Of a DNA stretch of 64,000 nt, positions 28,592 through 38,699 are shown in pieces. Every line of letters begins with the position of its first letter. Position 1 is the first letter of the stretch. The position numbers and the translations under genes were made by a program. This stretch comes from Vannielia litorea (lineage in GTDB: Bacteria > Pseudomonadota > Alphaproteobacteria > Rhodobacterales > Rhodobacteraceae). The notes beneath the pieces are model-generated. The model did not search any database. It saw only the letters and a list, made by a program, of their open reading frames with translations, and was not told the origin of the DNA. Location: positions 2,170,001-2,234,000 of the forward strand of contig NZ_FSRL01000001.1 of assembly GCF_900142295.1 (NCBI RefSeq). The letters run 5' to 3'.

Positions 28592-29859
28592 GATGCGCCC
28601 CGCCCCGCGAGTTTGTCGGCGGCCACTTCCAGCGCCAGCGCCGCCGCGCCCCGCGCCCAGACCAGATCGCCCCAGGCGTTCACGGCCACCTCGGGGGCCT
28701 TGCGCCCCCGGCCCACGATCAGCTCTTCCATCTCGCGCATCACCTCTTCGGCATAGAGGTACTGATACTGCATCCGCTCTCCCGAAAGGATGATCAGCGA
28801 GGGGTCGAAGAGGTTGATCACATTGGCAAGCCCGGCCGCCATGTAGCGCCCGGCCCGGCGAAAGATGCTGCGCGCCGCCTCGTTGCCCGCCTTGGCCCGG
28901 TCGTGCAGGCTTTCCAGCACCATCTGGGGCGAAAGCTGCAATCGGCTGTCGAGTTCCAGCGCGGTATGGGCCTCGCGGACCAGCGCGTAGTCGGAGGTAT
29001 AGGCCTCGAGGCAGCCGCGCTGGCCGCAGCGGCAGAGCGCCCCGTCGAGCTGCACCTTGGTATGGCCCAGCTCCAGGGCCAGCGAATGTGCACCGCGATA
29101 GAGCCCCTGCCCCAGCACCAGCCCCATGCCGACGCCCTGCTCGATGGAGACCACGGCAAAGTCGCGCGCGCTCCGGCCGCGGCCGAACCACAGCTCGGCC
29201 AGGGTCAGCAGGTTGGTGTCATTGTCGATCCATGTCGGAATGCCCAGCGCGTCCGAGAGCCGGCTGGCGAGCGGCACGCCTTCGCCCTCCAGCACCGACG
29301 ACCACAGCACCAGGCCCTCGGGGTGGTCGATCAGCCCCGGCAGGCCCGCGCCCAGCGCGATCACGTCGGCCTTGCGCACGCCGGCCCGGGTGATCACGTC
29401 GCCTGCAAGGGTCGCGGCCTCCTCCAATACGCCCTTCAACGAGCGCGCCTGCGAGGGGCGCGCCAGCGTGCCCGAAGCCAGCGTGTTGCCCGCCATGTCG
29501 GTGAGCACGGCGGTGTGCTTGAACTCCGCGAGCTTCATCCCGATCACGTAGCCGGCCTCGCCGCGCACCCGGAGCGCCACCGGCGGGCGTCCGCGCGCGC
29601 CGGGTCGGGCCGGGCCCTCGACCTCTTCCACCAGCGCGGTTCCGAGCAGCTCGGCCACCACCGCCGTGACCGTGGCCGGGCTCACGTCGAGCTCGCGCGC
29701 AAGGTCGACCCTGGCGATCTGCCCGGCACTGCGAATCCGCTCGTAGGCCAGCCGGCGCAACGGCCCGCTCGCCTCGGTCCCGTTGCCGCGCCGGATCGGC
29801 CCGCAGCCTGCCGACAGCGCCGTGTCGCCGGACTCCCGCTGTGTCAGATCGAGCTGCAT
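28588..29859 (-). CDS. xylR: ROK-family transcriptional repressor of the xylose operon
   Basis: The protein has 423 residues. The N-terminal winged helix (RRLAYERIRSAGQIARVDLARELDVSPATVTAVVAELL, about 34-71) is followed by a ROK sugar-kinase-like domain. Its zinc-binding signature GHTKVQLDGALCRCGQRGCLEAY holds the His and three Cys ligands. It is divergent from xylF-xylH-xylG-xylB-xylA, fitting a xylose-responsive repressor. I infer xylose as ligand from context; other pentoses are possible. Its TGA overlaps the TTG start of the next gene. Confidence 0.88.
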   Translation of the reverse strand: MQLDLTQRESGDTALSAGCGPIRRGNGTEASGPLRRLAYERIRSAGQIARVDLARELDVSPATVTAVVAELLGTALVEEVEGPARPGARGRPPVALRVRGEAGYVIGMKLAEFKHTAVLTDMAGNTLASGTLARPSQARSLKGVLEEAATLAGDVITRAGVRKADVIALGAGLPGLIDHPEGLVLWSSVLEGEGVPLASRLSDALGIPTWIDNDTNLLTLAELWFGRGRSARDFAVVSIEQGVGMGLVLGQGLYRGAHSLALELGHTKVQLDGALCRCGQRGCLEAYTSDYALVREAHTALELDSRLQLSPQMVLESLHDRAKAGNEAARSIFRRAGRYMAAGLANVINLFDPSLIILSGERMQYQYLYAEEVMREMEELIVGRGRKAPEVAVNAWGDLVWARGAAALALEVAADKLAGRGAS

Positions 29860-29984
29860 TGCTTCAGCTTTTCAAGTTAATATCCATCCGCTGCTGCCGA
29901 TGTAGACACATCAGGCCGCTTGGGCGCAAGGAATTAATCGGGTTTTCGATGGTTAGCGTGTGAACCACCGAAGCTAGCCGAATA

Positions 29985-30006
29985 TTTATTTTGACAACCA
30001 AATGAA
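29985..30006. promoter_or_regulatory. Candidate ROK operator / xylF promoter
   Basis: In the 239-base divergent region, TTTATTTTGACAACCAAATGAA is an imperfect palindrome (seven paired positions outside a central four), cited here by its arms TTTATTTTG and CCAAATGAA. It contains TTGACA at 29991-29996, a -35-like hexamer. ROK regulators such as NagC and Mlc bind TTATTT...AAATAA-type sites, which this resembles. The rest of the divergent gap (29860-30098) is AT-richer than its surroundings and holds no gene. Confidence 0.4.
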
Positions 30007-30098
30007 AGCGAGCCAGTCTCGATTTGCCCGGCCGTCAAAGAGTCGGGTGCCTTGCCGCGCCCAGCGGGCCGGTCGGGCGGAACCCTTGGGAGGACATC

Positions 30099-31118
30099 AT
30101 GAAGAAGACCCTTCTCGCCGCCGCCATGGCATCGGCGGCCATTGCCGCACCCGCTTTCGCCCAGACCGTGGGCGTCTCCTGGTCGAACTTCCAGGAAGAG
30201 CGCTGGAAGACCGACGAGGCCGCCATCAAGGCCGCCCTCGAAGCCGCTGGCGCCACCTACATCTCCGCCGACGCCCAGGCCTCTGCCGCCAAGCAGCTGA
30301 CCGATGTCGAGGCGCTCATCAGCCAGGGCGCCGACGCGCTCATCATCCTCGCGATGGACAAGGACGCCATCGGCCCGGCGATCGACGCCGCCGCCGCCGA
30401 GGGGATCCCGGTGGTCGGCTACGACCGCCTGATCGAGGACGACCGCACCTTCTACATCACCTTCGACAACAAGGGCGTGGGCCGCATCATCGCCGAGCAG
30501 GTGACCGCCGCCCAGCCCGAGGGCAACATCGCCATCATCAAGGGCGACAAGGGCGACCCCAACGCGCTCTTCCTGCTTGAAGGCATGATGGAGGTGATCG
30601 GCGACGACGTGGAAGCCGGCAAGCTCACCATCGCCTGTGAAACCTTCACCGACGGCTGGAAGCCCGACAACGCCCAGAAGAACATGGAGCAGTGCCTCAC
30701 CTCCACCGGCAACGAGATCGACGCCGTGCTGGCCGAGAATGACGGCATGGCCGGCGGCGTGATCGCGGCGCTTGCGGCACAGGGCCTCGACGGCATCCCC
30801 GTCGGCGGTCAGGACGGCGACCTCGCCGCCATCAACCGCGTGGCCCGCGGCACCCAGACCGTCTCGGTCTGGAAAGACAGCCGCCAGCTCGGCAAGGCTG
30901 CCGGCGAGATCGCCGTGGCCCTGGCCAGCGGCACCGCGATGGACGCCATCGAAGGCTCCGAGAAGTGGTCGGGCGGCGAGAAGGGCGTGGAGATGAACGC
31001 CATCTTCCTCTCCCCCACCCCGATCACCAAGGACAACATCGGTGACGCCATCGACGCCGGCCACATCTCCAAGGAGCAGGCCTGCGAAGGCGCGATGGAC
31101 GGCGTGAACGGCTGCTGA
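30099..31118 (+). CDS. xylF: D-xylose ABC transporter substrate-binding protein
   Basis: This 339-residue periplasmic binding protein has a signal peptide (MKKTLLAAAMASAAIAAPAFAQT, cleaved after FAQ or AFA). The type I fold shows GVSWSNFQEERWKTDEAAIKAALEAAGATYISADAQASAAKQLTDVEALI and GYDRLIEDDRTFYITFDN. These match the XylF subfamily. It captures xylose and delivers it to XylH. GGGAGGA precedes the ATG. A stem-loop follows before xylH. Confidence 0.94.
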   Translation: MKKTLLAAAMASAAIAAPAFAQTVGVSWSNFQEERWKTDEAAIKAALEAAGATYISADAQASAAKQLTDVEALISQGADALIILAMDKDAIGPAIDAAAAEGIPVVGYDRLIEDDRTFYITFDNKGVGRIIAEQVTAAQPEGNIAIIKGDKGDPNALFLLEGMMEVIGDDVEAGKLTIACETFTDGWKPDNAQKNMEQCLTSTGNEIDAVLAENDGMAGGVIAALAAQGLDGIPVGGQDGDLAAINRVARGTQTVSVWKDSRQLGKAAGEIAVALASGTAMDAIEGSEKWSGGEKGVEMNAIFLSPTPITKDNIGDAIDAGHISKEQACEGAMDGVNGC

Positions 31119-31137
31119 GCCCGATACCACACCAACC

Positions 31138-31165
31138 GCCCCGGCACCCCTCGCGGCGCCGGGGC
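31138..31165. other. xylF-xylH intergenic stem-loop
   Basis: GCCCCGGC (31138-31145) pairs perfectly with GCCGGGGC (31158-31165). The hairpin lies 20 bases after xylF and 42 before xylH. Such stem-loops commonly stabilise the highly expressed binding-protein message relative to downstream genes. A small GCCC..GGGC hairpin with a short T-run also follows at about 31171-31195. Confidence 0.55.
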
Positions 31166-31206
31166 ACCCCGCCCCTCGACGGGCAAGCCTTTTTGGGGAG
31201 GAAGGC

Positions 31207-32547
31207 ATGAGCAGCCAGACAACCGACATTTCGGCCGAGAACGATCCGGCCAACCAGCCGCACCACACCAGCACCGGCATTCGCGGCTTTCTCGACGCGA
31301 CAGAGCTTGATACCCGCCTGCTGGGCATGGTGGGGGCGCTCGCCCTGATCTGGGTCGGCTTCCACCTCTACGGGGCGCTGGTCAACGGCTTCGGCGCCTT
31401 CCTCACCCCCCGCAACCTCTGGAACCTCTCGGTCCAGACCTCTTCGATCGGGATCATGGCCTGCGGCATGGTGCTGGTCATCATCACCCGAAACATCGAC
31501 CTCTCCGTGGGCTCTATCCTCGGGTTCTGCGCCATCACCATGGGCGTGCTGCAGGTCGATGTCTTCGCCAGCTGGCTCGGCCTCGGCCACCCGCTGATCT
31601 GGGTGCTCGCCGCCGCCTGCGGCATCGCGCTCGGCGCGCTGATCGGCTGCTTCCACGGCTTTCTCATCGCCTACGGCAAGATCCCGGCCTTCATCGTCAC
31701 CCTCGGCGGCCTCCTCGTCTGGCGTGGCGCGGCCTTCCTAGTGGCCCGCGGCGAGACGATCTCGCCGGTCGACAGCACCTTCGCCCTGCTCGGCGGCGGG
31801 CCCTACGGCGCAATCGGCGCCACCGGCAGCTGGATCGTCGGCGCCCTCGCCTGTGCCGCCATCGTCGGCCTCATCCTCTGGGGCCGCCGCCAGCGCCGCA
31901 AGTTCCACTCCCCGCTCCGCCCGGTCTGGGCCGAGTGGTTCCTGGGCGCGCTCGGCTGCGGCTTGGTCATCGGCGCGGTGCTGCTGGTCAATGCCTACCC
32001 CTGGCCGCGCGGCATCGTGAACCGCTACGCCGAGGCCGAGGGCATCACCCTGCCCGAGGGCGGCCTGTTCATCAGCCACGGCTTCGCCATCCCCGTGCTG
32101 ATCCTGGTCGGCGTCGCCATCGGCATGACCATCCTGATGACGATGACCCGCTTCGGCCGTTACGTCTACGCCATCGGCGGCAACCCCGAGGCGGCCGAGC
32201 TTGCGGGCATCAACTCCCGCATGATGACGGTCAAGATCTTCGGCATCATGGGCGGCCTCGCCGGCCTCTCCGCCGTGGTGGCCTCGGCCCGCCTGAACTC
32301 CGCCACCAACTCGCTCGGCACGCTCGACGAGCTCTACGTCATCGCCTCGGCGGTGATCGGCGGCACCTCGCTCGCAGGCGGCGTGGGCACCATCTACGGC
32401 GCCATCCTCGGCGCGTTGGTCATGCAATCGCTGCAAACCGGCATGGTACTCATCGGCTTCGACGCCGCGATCCAGCAGGTCGTCGTCGGCTCGGTGCTCG
32501 TCCTCGCCGTCTTTCTCGACATCCTCTACCGGGGGAAAACCAAATGA
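31207..32547 (+). CDS. xylH: D-xylose ABC transporter permease
   Basis: This 446-residue inner-membrane protein has about ten helices. It has the ribose/xylose permease family sequences [24 protein letters not shown] and [29 protein letters not shown], and ends [14 protein letters not shown]. The length is that of XylH, longer than RbsC. GGGGAGGAA precedes the ATG, and its stop overlaps the xylG start. Confidence 0.94.
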   Translation: MSSQTTDISAENDPANQPHHTSTGIRGFLDATELDTRLLGMVGALALIWVGFHLYGALVNGFGAFLTPRNLWNLSVQTSSIGIMACGMVLVIITRNIDLSVGSILGFCAITMGVLQVDVFASWLGLGHPLIWVLAAACGIALGALIGCFHGFLIAYGKIPAFIVTLGGLLVWRGAAFLVARGETISPVDSTFALLGGGPYGAIGATGSWIVGALACAAIVGLILWGRRQRRKFHSPLRPVWAEWFLGALGCGLVIGAVLLVNAYPWPRGIVNRYAEAEGITLPEGGLFISHGFAIPVLILVGVAIGMTILMTMTRFGRYVYAIGGNPEAAELAGINSRMMTVKIFGIMGGLAGLSAVVASARLNSATNSLGTLDELYVIASAVIGGTSLAGGVGTIYGAILGALVMQSLQTGMVLIGFDAAIQQVVVGSVLVLAVFLDILYRGKTK

Positions 32548-33314
32548 CCGATCAGACACCCCTCGTGGAGATGAAGGACATCTGCATCTCCTTCGGCGGC
32601 ATCCATGCCGTGGATCACGTGAGCATAGATCTCTATCCAGGCGAGGTCGTGGGCCTGCTTGGCCACAACGGCGCCGGCAAGTCGACCCTCATCAAGATCC
32701 TCTCGGGCGCCTACCAGATGGACTCGGGCGAGATCCGCATCAATGGCGAGAAGGCCACCATCGAAAGCCCGCGCGACGCCCGGCGCTACAACATCGAGAC
32801 GATCTACCAGACCCTCGCCTTGGCCGACAATCTCGACGCCGCCGCCAACCTCTTTCTCGGCCGCGAACTGACAACCCCGCTCGGCTTCGTCGATGACGCC
32901 AAGCAGGAGGCCGAGACCCGCAAGATCATGGCGCGGCTGAACCCCAACTTCAAAAAGCACAAGGAGCCGGTCTCGGCGCTCTCCGGCGGCCAGCGCCAGT
33001 CGGTCGCCATTGCCCGCGCGGTCTACTTCAAGGCCCGCATCCTGATCATGGACGAGCCCACCGCAGCCCTCGGCGTGCACGAGACCCAGATGGTCGCAGA
33101 CCTGATCCAGGAGCTGAAGAAACAGGGCCTCGGCATCTTCCTCATCAGCCATGACACCCGCGAGATGATGGATCTCTGCGACCGGGTTTCGGTCATGAAG
33201 AACGGCAAGGTCGTCGGCACAGAGCGCGTCGAGGACGTGACCGAAGACGACATCCTGTCGATGATCATCCTCGGCAAGAACCCCCTGCACGAGCGCAGCG
33301 CGGAGCCGGCCTGA
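32544..33314 (+). CDS. xylG: D-xylose ABC transporter ATPase (single-domain XylG)
   Basis: The protein has 256 residues with one ATPase domain: Walker [10 protein letters not shown] (about 41-49), signature LSGGQRQ (about 146-152), Walker B ILIMDEP and the switch His in FLISHD. E. coli XylG is a tandem duplication of about 510 residues. This single-domain form must function as a homodimer, as seen in other alphaproteobacteria. Its start overlaps the xylH stop (ATGA). Confidence 0.92.
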   Translation: MTDQTPLVEMKDICISFGGIHAVDHVSIDLYPGEVVGLLGHNGAGKSTLIKILSGAYQMDSGEIRINGEKATIESPRDARRYNIETIYQTLALADNLDAAANLFLGRELTTPLGFVDDAKQEAETRKIMARLNPNFKKHKEPVSALSGGQRQSVAIARAVYFKARILIMDEPTAALGVHETQMVADLIQELKKQGLGIFLISHDTREMMDLCDRVSVMKNGKVVGTERVEDVTEDDILSMIILGKNPLHERSAEPA

Positions 33315-33315
33315 C

Positions 33316-34755
33316 ATGTTTCTAGGCCTCGATCTCGGCACCTCCGGCCTCAAGGCCGTGCTCATCGACGACGCCCAGAAGGTCGTGGGGGAGGCCCATG
33401 CCAAGCTCACTGTCCAGCGCCCGCATCCCGGCTGGTCCGAGCAGTCGCCCGCCGACTGGCTCTCGGCCACCGAGAAGGCGCTGGATACGCTGGCCAAGTC
33501 GCACAACCTCGCTACGGTGCAGGGCATCGGTCTCTCCGGCCAGATGCACGGCGCCGTCTGCGTGGATGCCTCCGACGAGGTGCTGCGCCCCGCGATCCTG
33601 TGGAACGACACGCGCTCGGCCGCCGAGGCCGCCGCGCTCGATGCCGACACGGCCTTCCGCGCAATTTCCGGCAACATCGTCTTTCCGGGCTTCACCGCGC
33701 CGAAGATCCACTGGATGGCCGCCCACGAGCCCGCCCTGCGGGAGCGCATCGCGAGGGTCTTTTTGCCCAAGGATTACCTGCGCTACTGGCTGACCGGCGA
33801 GGCGGTGTCGGAGATGTCCGACGCCTCCGGCACCTCCTGGCTCGACACCGGCGCTCGCGACTGGTCTGACGCACTGCTCGCCGCCTCCGGCCTGACCCGC
33901 GCGCAAATGCCCTCGCTGGTGGAGGGCTCCGCCGTCTCCGGCACGCTGCGGCCCGAACTGGCCTCGCGGTGGGGCATGCGCGCCGGCGTGGTCGTCGCCG
34001 GCGGCGGCGGCGACAACGCCTGCTCCGCCGTGGGCGTCGGCGTGGTCGGCAAGGGGCAGGCCTTCGTGAGCCTCGGCACCTCCGGCGTGCTGCTGGCCGC
34101 GACCGAAAGCTACGCCCCCGCGCCCGAAACCTCGGTGCATACCTTCTGCCACGCGCTGCCCGGCATCTGGCACCAGATGGGCGTGATCCTCGCCGCCACC
34201 GACGCGCTCGAATGGTACGCCCGCCTCACCGGCAGCCCGGCGGCCCAGCTCACCTCCGAGCTCGGCCCGCTCCAGGCGCCCGGCCGCGCGCTGTTCCTGC
34301 CCTACCTCGGCGGCGAACGAACCCCGCACAATGACGCAGCCATCCGCGGCTCGCTCACCGGCATCGAACATGTGACCGATCTGGATGCCGGCACCCGCGC
34401 CGTGCTCGAAGGGGTCACCCACGCCCTGCGCGACTGCCACGAGGCCCTGGCCGCCACCGGCACGCAGTACGAAAGCCTCCTCGCCGTCGGCGGCGGCTCC
34501 CGCTCCGACTACTGGCTCTCGGCCATCGCCACCTCGCTCGGCCTGCCCGTCGAGATCCCGGTGGCAGGCGACTTCGGCGGGGCCTACGGCGCCGCCCGCC
34601 TCGCCCTCATGGCCGCCACCGGCGCCGGGCCCGAAGCCGCCAGACGCCCCGAGATCGCCCGCGTGATCGAGCCCGAGCCCGCGCTGCAAGATGCCTTCGC
34701 GCAGGCCCACGCCCGCTACCAAGCCACCTACAAAGCTCTGAAAGGCCTCTCCTGA
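33316..34755 (+). CDS. xylB: Xylulokinase
   Basis: This 479-residue FGGY-family kinase phosphorylates D-xylulose to xylulose-5-phosphate. The N-terminal phosphate loop is [17 protein letters not shown], with the substrate sequence [12 protein letters not shown] and ILWNDTRS. The C-terminal FGGY signature region is [20 protein letters not shown]. It starts one base after xylG and its stop overlaps the xylA start. Confidence 0.95.
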   Translation: MFLGLDLGTSGLKAVLIDDAQKVVGEAHAKLTVQRPHPGWSEQSPADWLSATEKALDTLAKSHNLATVQGIGLSGQMHGAVCVDASDEVLRPAILWNDTRSAAEAAALDADTAFRAISGNIVFPGFTAPKIHWMAAHEPALRERIARVFLPKDYLRYWLTGEAVSEMSDASGTSWLDTGARDWSDALLAASGLTRAQMPSLVEGSAVSGTLRPELASRWGMRAGVVVAGGGGDNACSAVGVGVVGKGQAFVSLGTSGVLLAATESYAPAPETSVHTFCHALPGIWHQMGVILAATDALEWYARLTGSPAAQLTSELGPLQAPGRALFLPYLGGERTPHNDAAIRGSLTGIEHVTDLDAGTRAVLEGVTHALRDCHEALAATGTQYESLLAVGGGSRSDYWLSAIATSLGLPVEIPVAGDFGGAYGAARLALMAATGAGPEAARRPEIARVIEPEPALQDAFAQAHARYQATYKALKGLS

Positions 34756-36056
34756 TGTCCTACTTCGCCGGTATCGAAGCCGTCCAATACGAAGGCCACG
34801 AAAGCCTCAACCCGCTCGCCTTCCGCCATTACGATCCCACCGCGATGCTGGGCGACAAGACGCTGGAAGAGCACCTGCGCTTCGCCGTCGCCTGGTGGCA
34901 CAGCTTCGCCTGGGAGGGCGGCGACCCCTTCGGCGGCCGCACCTTCGACCGCCCCTGGTTCGGCTCCGAGATGGACAAGGCCAAGGCCAAGGCAGACGCG
35001 GCCTTCGAGCTCTTCGCCATCCTCGGCCAGCCCTACTTCTGCTTCCACGATGTCGACATCCGCCCCGAGGGCGCGAGCTTTGCCGAGAACACGGCCAACC
35101 TCGAAGAGATGGTCGACTACATCGGCACCAAGATGGAGAGCGCCAGGACAAGGCTGCTCTGGGGCACCGCCAACCTCTTCTCGCACCGCCGCTTCATGTC
35201 GGGCGCGGCTACCAACCCCGATCCGGATGTGTTTGCCTTCTCCGCCGCCACGCTGAAAACCTGCATCGACGCTACGGCCAAACTCGGCGGCGAGAACTAC
35301 GTGCTCTGGGGCGGCCGCGAGGGCTACGAGACGCTCCTGAACACCGACCTCAAGCGCGAGCGCGAGCAGGCCGGGCGGATGCTGACCATGGTGGTGGACT
35401 ACGCCCGCAAGATCGGCTTCAAGGGCGCCATCCTGATCGAGCCCAAGCCGCAGGAACCGACCAAGCACCAGTACGATTTTGACGTCGCCACCGTCTACGG
35501 CTTCCTCAAGGACTTCGGGCTCGAGGGCGAGGTGAAGGTCAACATCGAGCAGGGCCACGCCATCCTCGCCGGCCACAGCTTCGAGCACGAGCTGGCCCTG
35601 GCCGCCTCGCTCGGCATCCTCGGCTCCATCGACATGAACCGCAACGACTACCAGTCCGGCTGGGATACCGACCAGTTCCCCGTCTCGCTCCGCGAGACCA
35701 CGCTGGCCTATTACGAGATCCTCAAGGCGGGCGGCTTCACCACCGGCGGCACCAACTTCGACGCCAAGCTGCGCCGCCAGTCGCTCGACCCCGAAGACCT
35801 GGTGGCCGCCCATGTCGGCGGCATGGACATCTGCGCGCTCGGCCTGAAGAAGGCCCACGCGATGATCGAGGAAGGCTCGCTCCAGGCCGCCCTCGAAGCG
35901 CGCTATGCCGGCTGGAACGACCCGGCCAACACGGCGATGCTCACCTCCGACCTCGCCACCATTGCAGAGCGCGTCGCCCGCGACGGCATCAACCCCGAGC
36001 CCCGCTCCGGCAAGCAGGAAAAGCTCGAAAACCTCGTCAGCCGCTTCGTGGCCTGA
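34755..36056 (+). CDS. xylA: Xylose isomerase
   Basis: This 433-residue enzyme isomerises xylose to xylulose. Active-site residues are His98 and Asp101 ([10 protein letters not shown]). The metal-binding region has WGGREGYE and [11 protein letters not shown], then [17 protein letters not shown] and [19 protein letters not shown]. It is of the class II length. Overlapping TGATG with xylB puts it at the end of the xylFHGBA operon. Confidence 0.96.
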   Translation: MSYFAGIEAVQYEGHESLNPLAFRHYDPTAMLGDKTLEEHLRFAVAWWHSFAWEGGDPFGGRTFDRPWFGSEMDKAKAKADAAFELFAILGQPYFCFHDVDIRPEGASFAENTANLEEMVDYIGTKMESARTRLLWGTANLFSHRRFMSGAATNPDPDVFAFSAATLKTCIDATAKLGGENYVLWGGREGYETLLNTDLKREREQAGRMLTMVVDYARKIGFKGAILIEPKPQEPTKHQYDFDVATVYGFLKDFGLEGEVKVNIEQGHAILAGHSFEHELALAASLGILGSIDMNRNDYQSGWDTDQFPVSLRETTLAYYEILKAGGFTTGGTNFDAKLRRQSLDPEDLVAAHVGGMDICALGLKKAHAMIEEGSLQAALEARYAGWNDPANTAMLTSDLATIAERVARDGINPEPRSGKQEKLENLVSRFVA

Positions 36057-36090
36057 CAGCGCCCCGCGCAGCCGCCGTTTCGCCCTCTCC

Positions 36091-36118
36091 TCGCCCCGGC
36101 TCGCACGCGCCGGGGCGA
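36091..36118. other. Stem-loop after xylA
   Basis: TCGCCCCGGC (36091-36100) pairs perfectly with GCCGGGGCGA (36109-36118) across an eight-base loop, 35 bases after the xylA stop. There is no T-run, so it may be a Rho-type 3' end or an mRNA-stabilising structure. Confidence 0.55.
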
Positions 36119-36201
36119 AGACGCCTCGAAGGGCGGATGAGCCGACCCTTGATAAAGGTCCGATCCGGCCCTAGCTTGTGACTCCAAGGAGGACCAGTCT
36201 C

Positions 36202-36372
36202 ATGACCGACAAGACCCCCGACACCAGCCTCAAGCACATGACCGAAGCCGCCAAGCGGCAAGCCACAGAGGGCGCGCATCCGGCAACCAAGGCCGCCCTG
36301 CGCCAGCCCGTCAAGCGGGACGACGCCCGCAAGGCGCAATACGCCCGGATCGAGCGCGGCATCACCGTCTGA
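36202..36372 (+). CDS. Small basic hypothetical protein
   Basis: This 56-residue soluble protein is rich in Lys, Arg and Ala (TEAAKRQATEGAHPATKAALRQP, ending QYARIERGITV). I do not recognise it. AAGGAGGA at 36186-36193 sets the ATG at 36202, and an in-frame GTG at 36178 is too close to that site to be its start. It is isolated between xylA and the fasciclin gene. The strong ribosome site supports real translation. Confidence 0.65.
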   Translation: MTDKTPDTSLKHMTEAAKRQATEGAHPATKAALRQPVKRDDARKAQYARIERGITV

Positions 36373-36530
36373 CCGACATCCCGCCACGGCCCCTTCTGCG
36401 GGGCCGTGATCCTCCACGCGCAAATCCTGCACCGAGATTTTTTCGTGCCGGTCTGAAACTCTCGGTCTTTCCGCCCCGTGTCTCTTCTCAAGGGCAACCC
36501 GCCCAGGACACCAACAGGAAAGACATCCAC

Positions 36531-37076
36531 ATGCTCCGCACCCTGACCCTCGCCGCCACCGCGGCGCTCTCCGCCTCCGTGGCCATGGCCGCCAACCCCA
36601 CCGTCGGCGGCGCGCCGATGCTGGAAAGCAAGAACATCGTCGAGAACGCCGTGAATTCGCCGATCCACACCACCCTGGTGGCCGCCGTCAAGCAGGCCGG
36701 GCTGGTCGACACGCTGATGAGCGAGGGCCCCTTCACCGTTTTCGCGCCGACCGATGCCGCCTTCGCCATGGTCAAGCCCGAGTCGCTCGCCGCGCTGATG
36801 CAGCCCGCCGCCAAGAAGCAACTCACCGAGATCCTCACCTGCCACGTGGTCGGCGCCAAGGCGATGTCGACCGCCATCGCCGGCATGATCGCCGATGACG
36901 GCGGCACCCACCCTGTGGCCACCCTTGGCGGCTGCACGCTCCAGGCCAAAATGACCAACGGCAAGATCACCCTCACCGACGAGAACGGCCGCATGGCCAC
37001 CGTCACCGTTGCCGATGTCGAGCAGTCCAACGGCGTGATCCACGTCATCGACCGGGTTCTCCTGCCCAAGCAGTAA
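36531..37076 (+). CDS. Secreted fasciclin-domain protein
   Basis: The protein has 181 residues. The signal peptide MLRTLTLAATAALSASVAMA is followed by a fasciclin (FAS1) domain: TTLVAAVKQAGLVDTLMSEGPFTVFAPTDAAFAMV (about 46-80) and VEQSNGVIHVIDRVLLPK (about 163-180). FAS1 domains mediate adhesion or bind small molecules at the cell surface. GGAAAG precedes the ATG. It is closed by a strong bidirectional terminator. Confidence 0.92.
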   Translation: MLRTLTLAATAALSASVAMAANPTVGGAPMLESKNIVENAVNSPIHTTLVAAVKQAGLVDTLMSEGPFTVFAPTDAAFAMVKPESLAALMQPAAKKQLTEILTCHVVGAKAMSTAIAGMIADDGGTHPVATLGGCTLQAKMTNGKITLTDENGRMATVTVADVEQSNGVIHVIDRVLLPKQ

Positions 37077-37104
37077 ACCTTGGCAGACAGACCTCCGGAA
37101 AACC

Positions 37105-37130
37105 AAAAAGCGCCCCGCGGGGCGCTTTTT
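37105..37130. terminator. Bidirectional Rho-independent terminator
   Basis: The perfect palindrome AAAAAGCGCCCCG / CGGGGCGCTTTTT ends the fasciclin gene on the plus strand. With its A-run read from the other side, it also terminates transcription from the minus-strand tRNA-Leu. Confidence 0.9.
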
Positions 37131-37153
37131 CATCTCTCTCCGGGTTGAGAGAT

Positions 37154-37240
37154 TGGTGCGGTCGAGAAGACTCGAACTTCCACGGGTGTTACCCCACAGC
37201 GACCTCAACGCTGCGCGTCTACCAATTCCGCCACGACCGC
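37154..37240 (-). tRNA. tRNA-Leu (GAG anticodon)
   Basis: On the minus strand, GCGGTCG (37240-37234) pairs with CGACCGC (37164-37158), followed by A and an encoded CCA. The anticodon stem CAGCG/CGCTG encloses loop TTGAGGT, anticodon GAG. A long variable arm (TGGGGTAACACCCG) and T-arm GTTCGAGTC identify a class II tRNA-Leu, reading CTC/CTT codons. Confidence 0.96.
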
Positions 37241-37362
37241 ACGTCTTGGCTTGGTGCAGGGCTTCTAGCGAAAGCACGGGCCGATGAAAAGCGGTTTTTT
37301 CGCCCCGCGCCGACGCTTGTTGGGGGCTGGATTCCCCCGGCCTTAAGGGCATATCTGGGCGC

Positions 37363-38010
37363 ATGGTGGACTGGATCACATCGAGGGGCCTCACCGGCTA
37401 CGACGAGGCCGTGGCAGAGATGGAATCGCGCGTGGCCGCGATCCGGGCCGGCGCGGCGTCGGAGGCGGTCTGGCTCGTGGAGCACCCGCCGCTCTACACC
37501 GCCGGCACCTCCGCCCGGCCCGCCGACCTGCTGGCGCCGGGCCGCTTTCCCGTCCATTCCTCCGGGCGCGGCGGGCAATACACCTACCACGGACCGGGCC
37601 AGCGGGTGGCCTATGTCATGCTCGACCTGTCCGAGCGCGGCCGCGACGTGCGCGTCTTCGTTCACAAGCTGGAAGACTGGATCATCGCCACCCTCGCCGA
37701 GTTCGGCGTGACCGGCGAGCGCCGCGAGGGCCGGGTGGGTATCTGGATCCCCCGCCCCGAGAAGGCGCCCCTGCCCGACGGCTCCCCCCGCGAAGACAAG
37801 ATCGCCGCCATCGGCATCCGCCTGCGCCGCTGGGTCAGCTTCCACGGCATCTCGATCAACCTCGAGCCCGACCTCGAGCATTTCTCCGGCATCACCCCCT
37901 GCGGCATCTCCGGCCACGGCGTGACCTCCCTCGTCGACCTCGGCCTGCCGGTCACGATGGACGACCTCGACCTCGCCCTGCACCGCGCGTTCACCGCCAC
38001 CTTCGGGTGA
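37363..38010 (+). CDS. lipB: Lipoyl(octanoyl) transferase
   Basis: This 215-residue enzyme moves octanoate from acyl carrier protein to lipoyl domains. The family motifs are [14 protein letters not shown] (about 38-51), [22 protein letters not shown] (about 68-89), [22 protein letters not shown] (about 146-167) and the catalytic Cys in [17 protein letters not shown]. The start at 37363 gives the standard length. It is a single gene. Confidence 0.95.
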   Translation: MVDWITSRGLTGYDEAVAEMESRVAAIRAGAASEAVWLVEHPPLYTAGTSARPADLLAPGRFPVHSSGRGGQYTYHGPGQRVAYVMLDLSERGRDVRVFVHKLEDWIIATLAEFGVTGERREGRVGIWIPRPEKAPLPDGSPREDKIAAIGIRLRRWVSFHGISINLEPDLEHFSGITPCGISGHGVTSLVDLGLPVTMDDLDLALHRAFTATFG

Positions 38011-38035
38011 CATTTCAAGCAGGAAAGGGCCGCCC

Positions 38036-38569
38036 CTAGAGCGCCGTCGGATACACCGACTTCAGGCCCGCCGTCGCAACGTTGGTATAGACCTGTGCCG
38101 TCGGAGGCCCGTTCGCGAATATCCGATTGCCCCCTGCCGGAAGAGGCCCCTTGTTGGCGGGCGCCTCGTCATTGGCCGCCCCGTGCACCCAGGCCCGAGC
38201 GGTGATTCCGCAAGTGGCATTGTTCACGTTCAGGAACTCGACGTAGTTCGAGCCCGCCGCGGGCAGAGTGGCCCAGTAGATCGTTCCGGTATAACCGAGG
38301 TCGGACGCAATGGAGCTCAGCTCGGTGCGGTCGAAGTTCGATGGGGCGCTCTCCGAGGCCGCATAGAGGTTGCGCAGCCCGCCGGCAGGCATGCGCGCCA
38401 GGACAAAGTTGACGAAGGCGGTCTTCTTGCCATCGTTCAGCTTGCCGTTCAGGTGATACCCGCACAGCCCCGTCGGCGTGACCGCAACTATGGCACGGCA
38501 GGCCGCAACAGACGGAAACCCCACCTGCGCGGCGTCATAGCCGATCTCGCGTTCCAGTAGGTAGATCAT
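38036..38569 (-). CDS. Unrecognised protein of 177 residues
   Basis: No family is recognised. The protein is soluble, without a signal peptide (MIYLLEREIGYDAAQVGFPSVAACRAIV...). It has a segment GLCGYHLNGKLNDGKKTAFVNFVLARM, a later stretch NYVEFLNVNNATCGITARAWVHG and a C-terminal GGNRIFANGPPTAQVYTNV. Cys and His occur close together (GLCGYH) but no catalytic set can be named. The ATG at 38569 follows GGGAGGA at seven bases. It lies 184 bases after an outer-membrane protein gene that ends in a terminator, so it has its own promoter. Confidence 0.6.
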   Translation of the reverse strand: MIYLLEREIGYDAAQVGFPSVAACRAIVAVTPTGLCGYHLNGKLNDGKKTAFVNFVLARMPAGGLRNLYAASESAPSNFDRTELSSIASDLGYTGTIYWATLPAAGSNYVEFLNVNNATCGITARAWVHGAANDEAPANKGPLPAGGNRIFANGPPTAQVYTNVATAGLKSVYPTAL

Positions 38570-38699
38570 GAAAGCATCCTCCCGGGCCATCTTCGCAGGT
38601 TGTCCCTGCGGCAATCAAGCGGAGTCGTCAATGATCTTCGCCTAGGCGCTCCGAAAGGGCCGCCCGCCCCGAGGCCCGGTGCCCCGGCCTGCAAGATGC

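Noticed and set aside
29950..29967. TGGTT-N8-AACCA inverted repeat in the xylR/xylF gap
   Set aside because: The arms are only five bases. The longer ROK-like palindrome nearer xylF is the better operator candidate.
37316..37345. GGGGG...CCCCC hairpin before lipB
   Set aside because: It is short and imperfect with no T-run or known leader, so no regulatory meaning can be supported.
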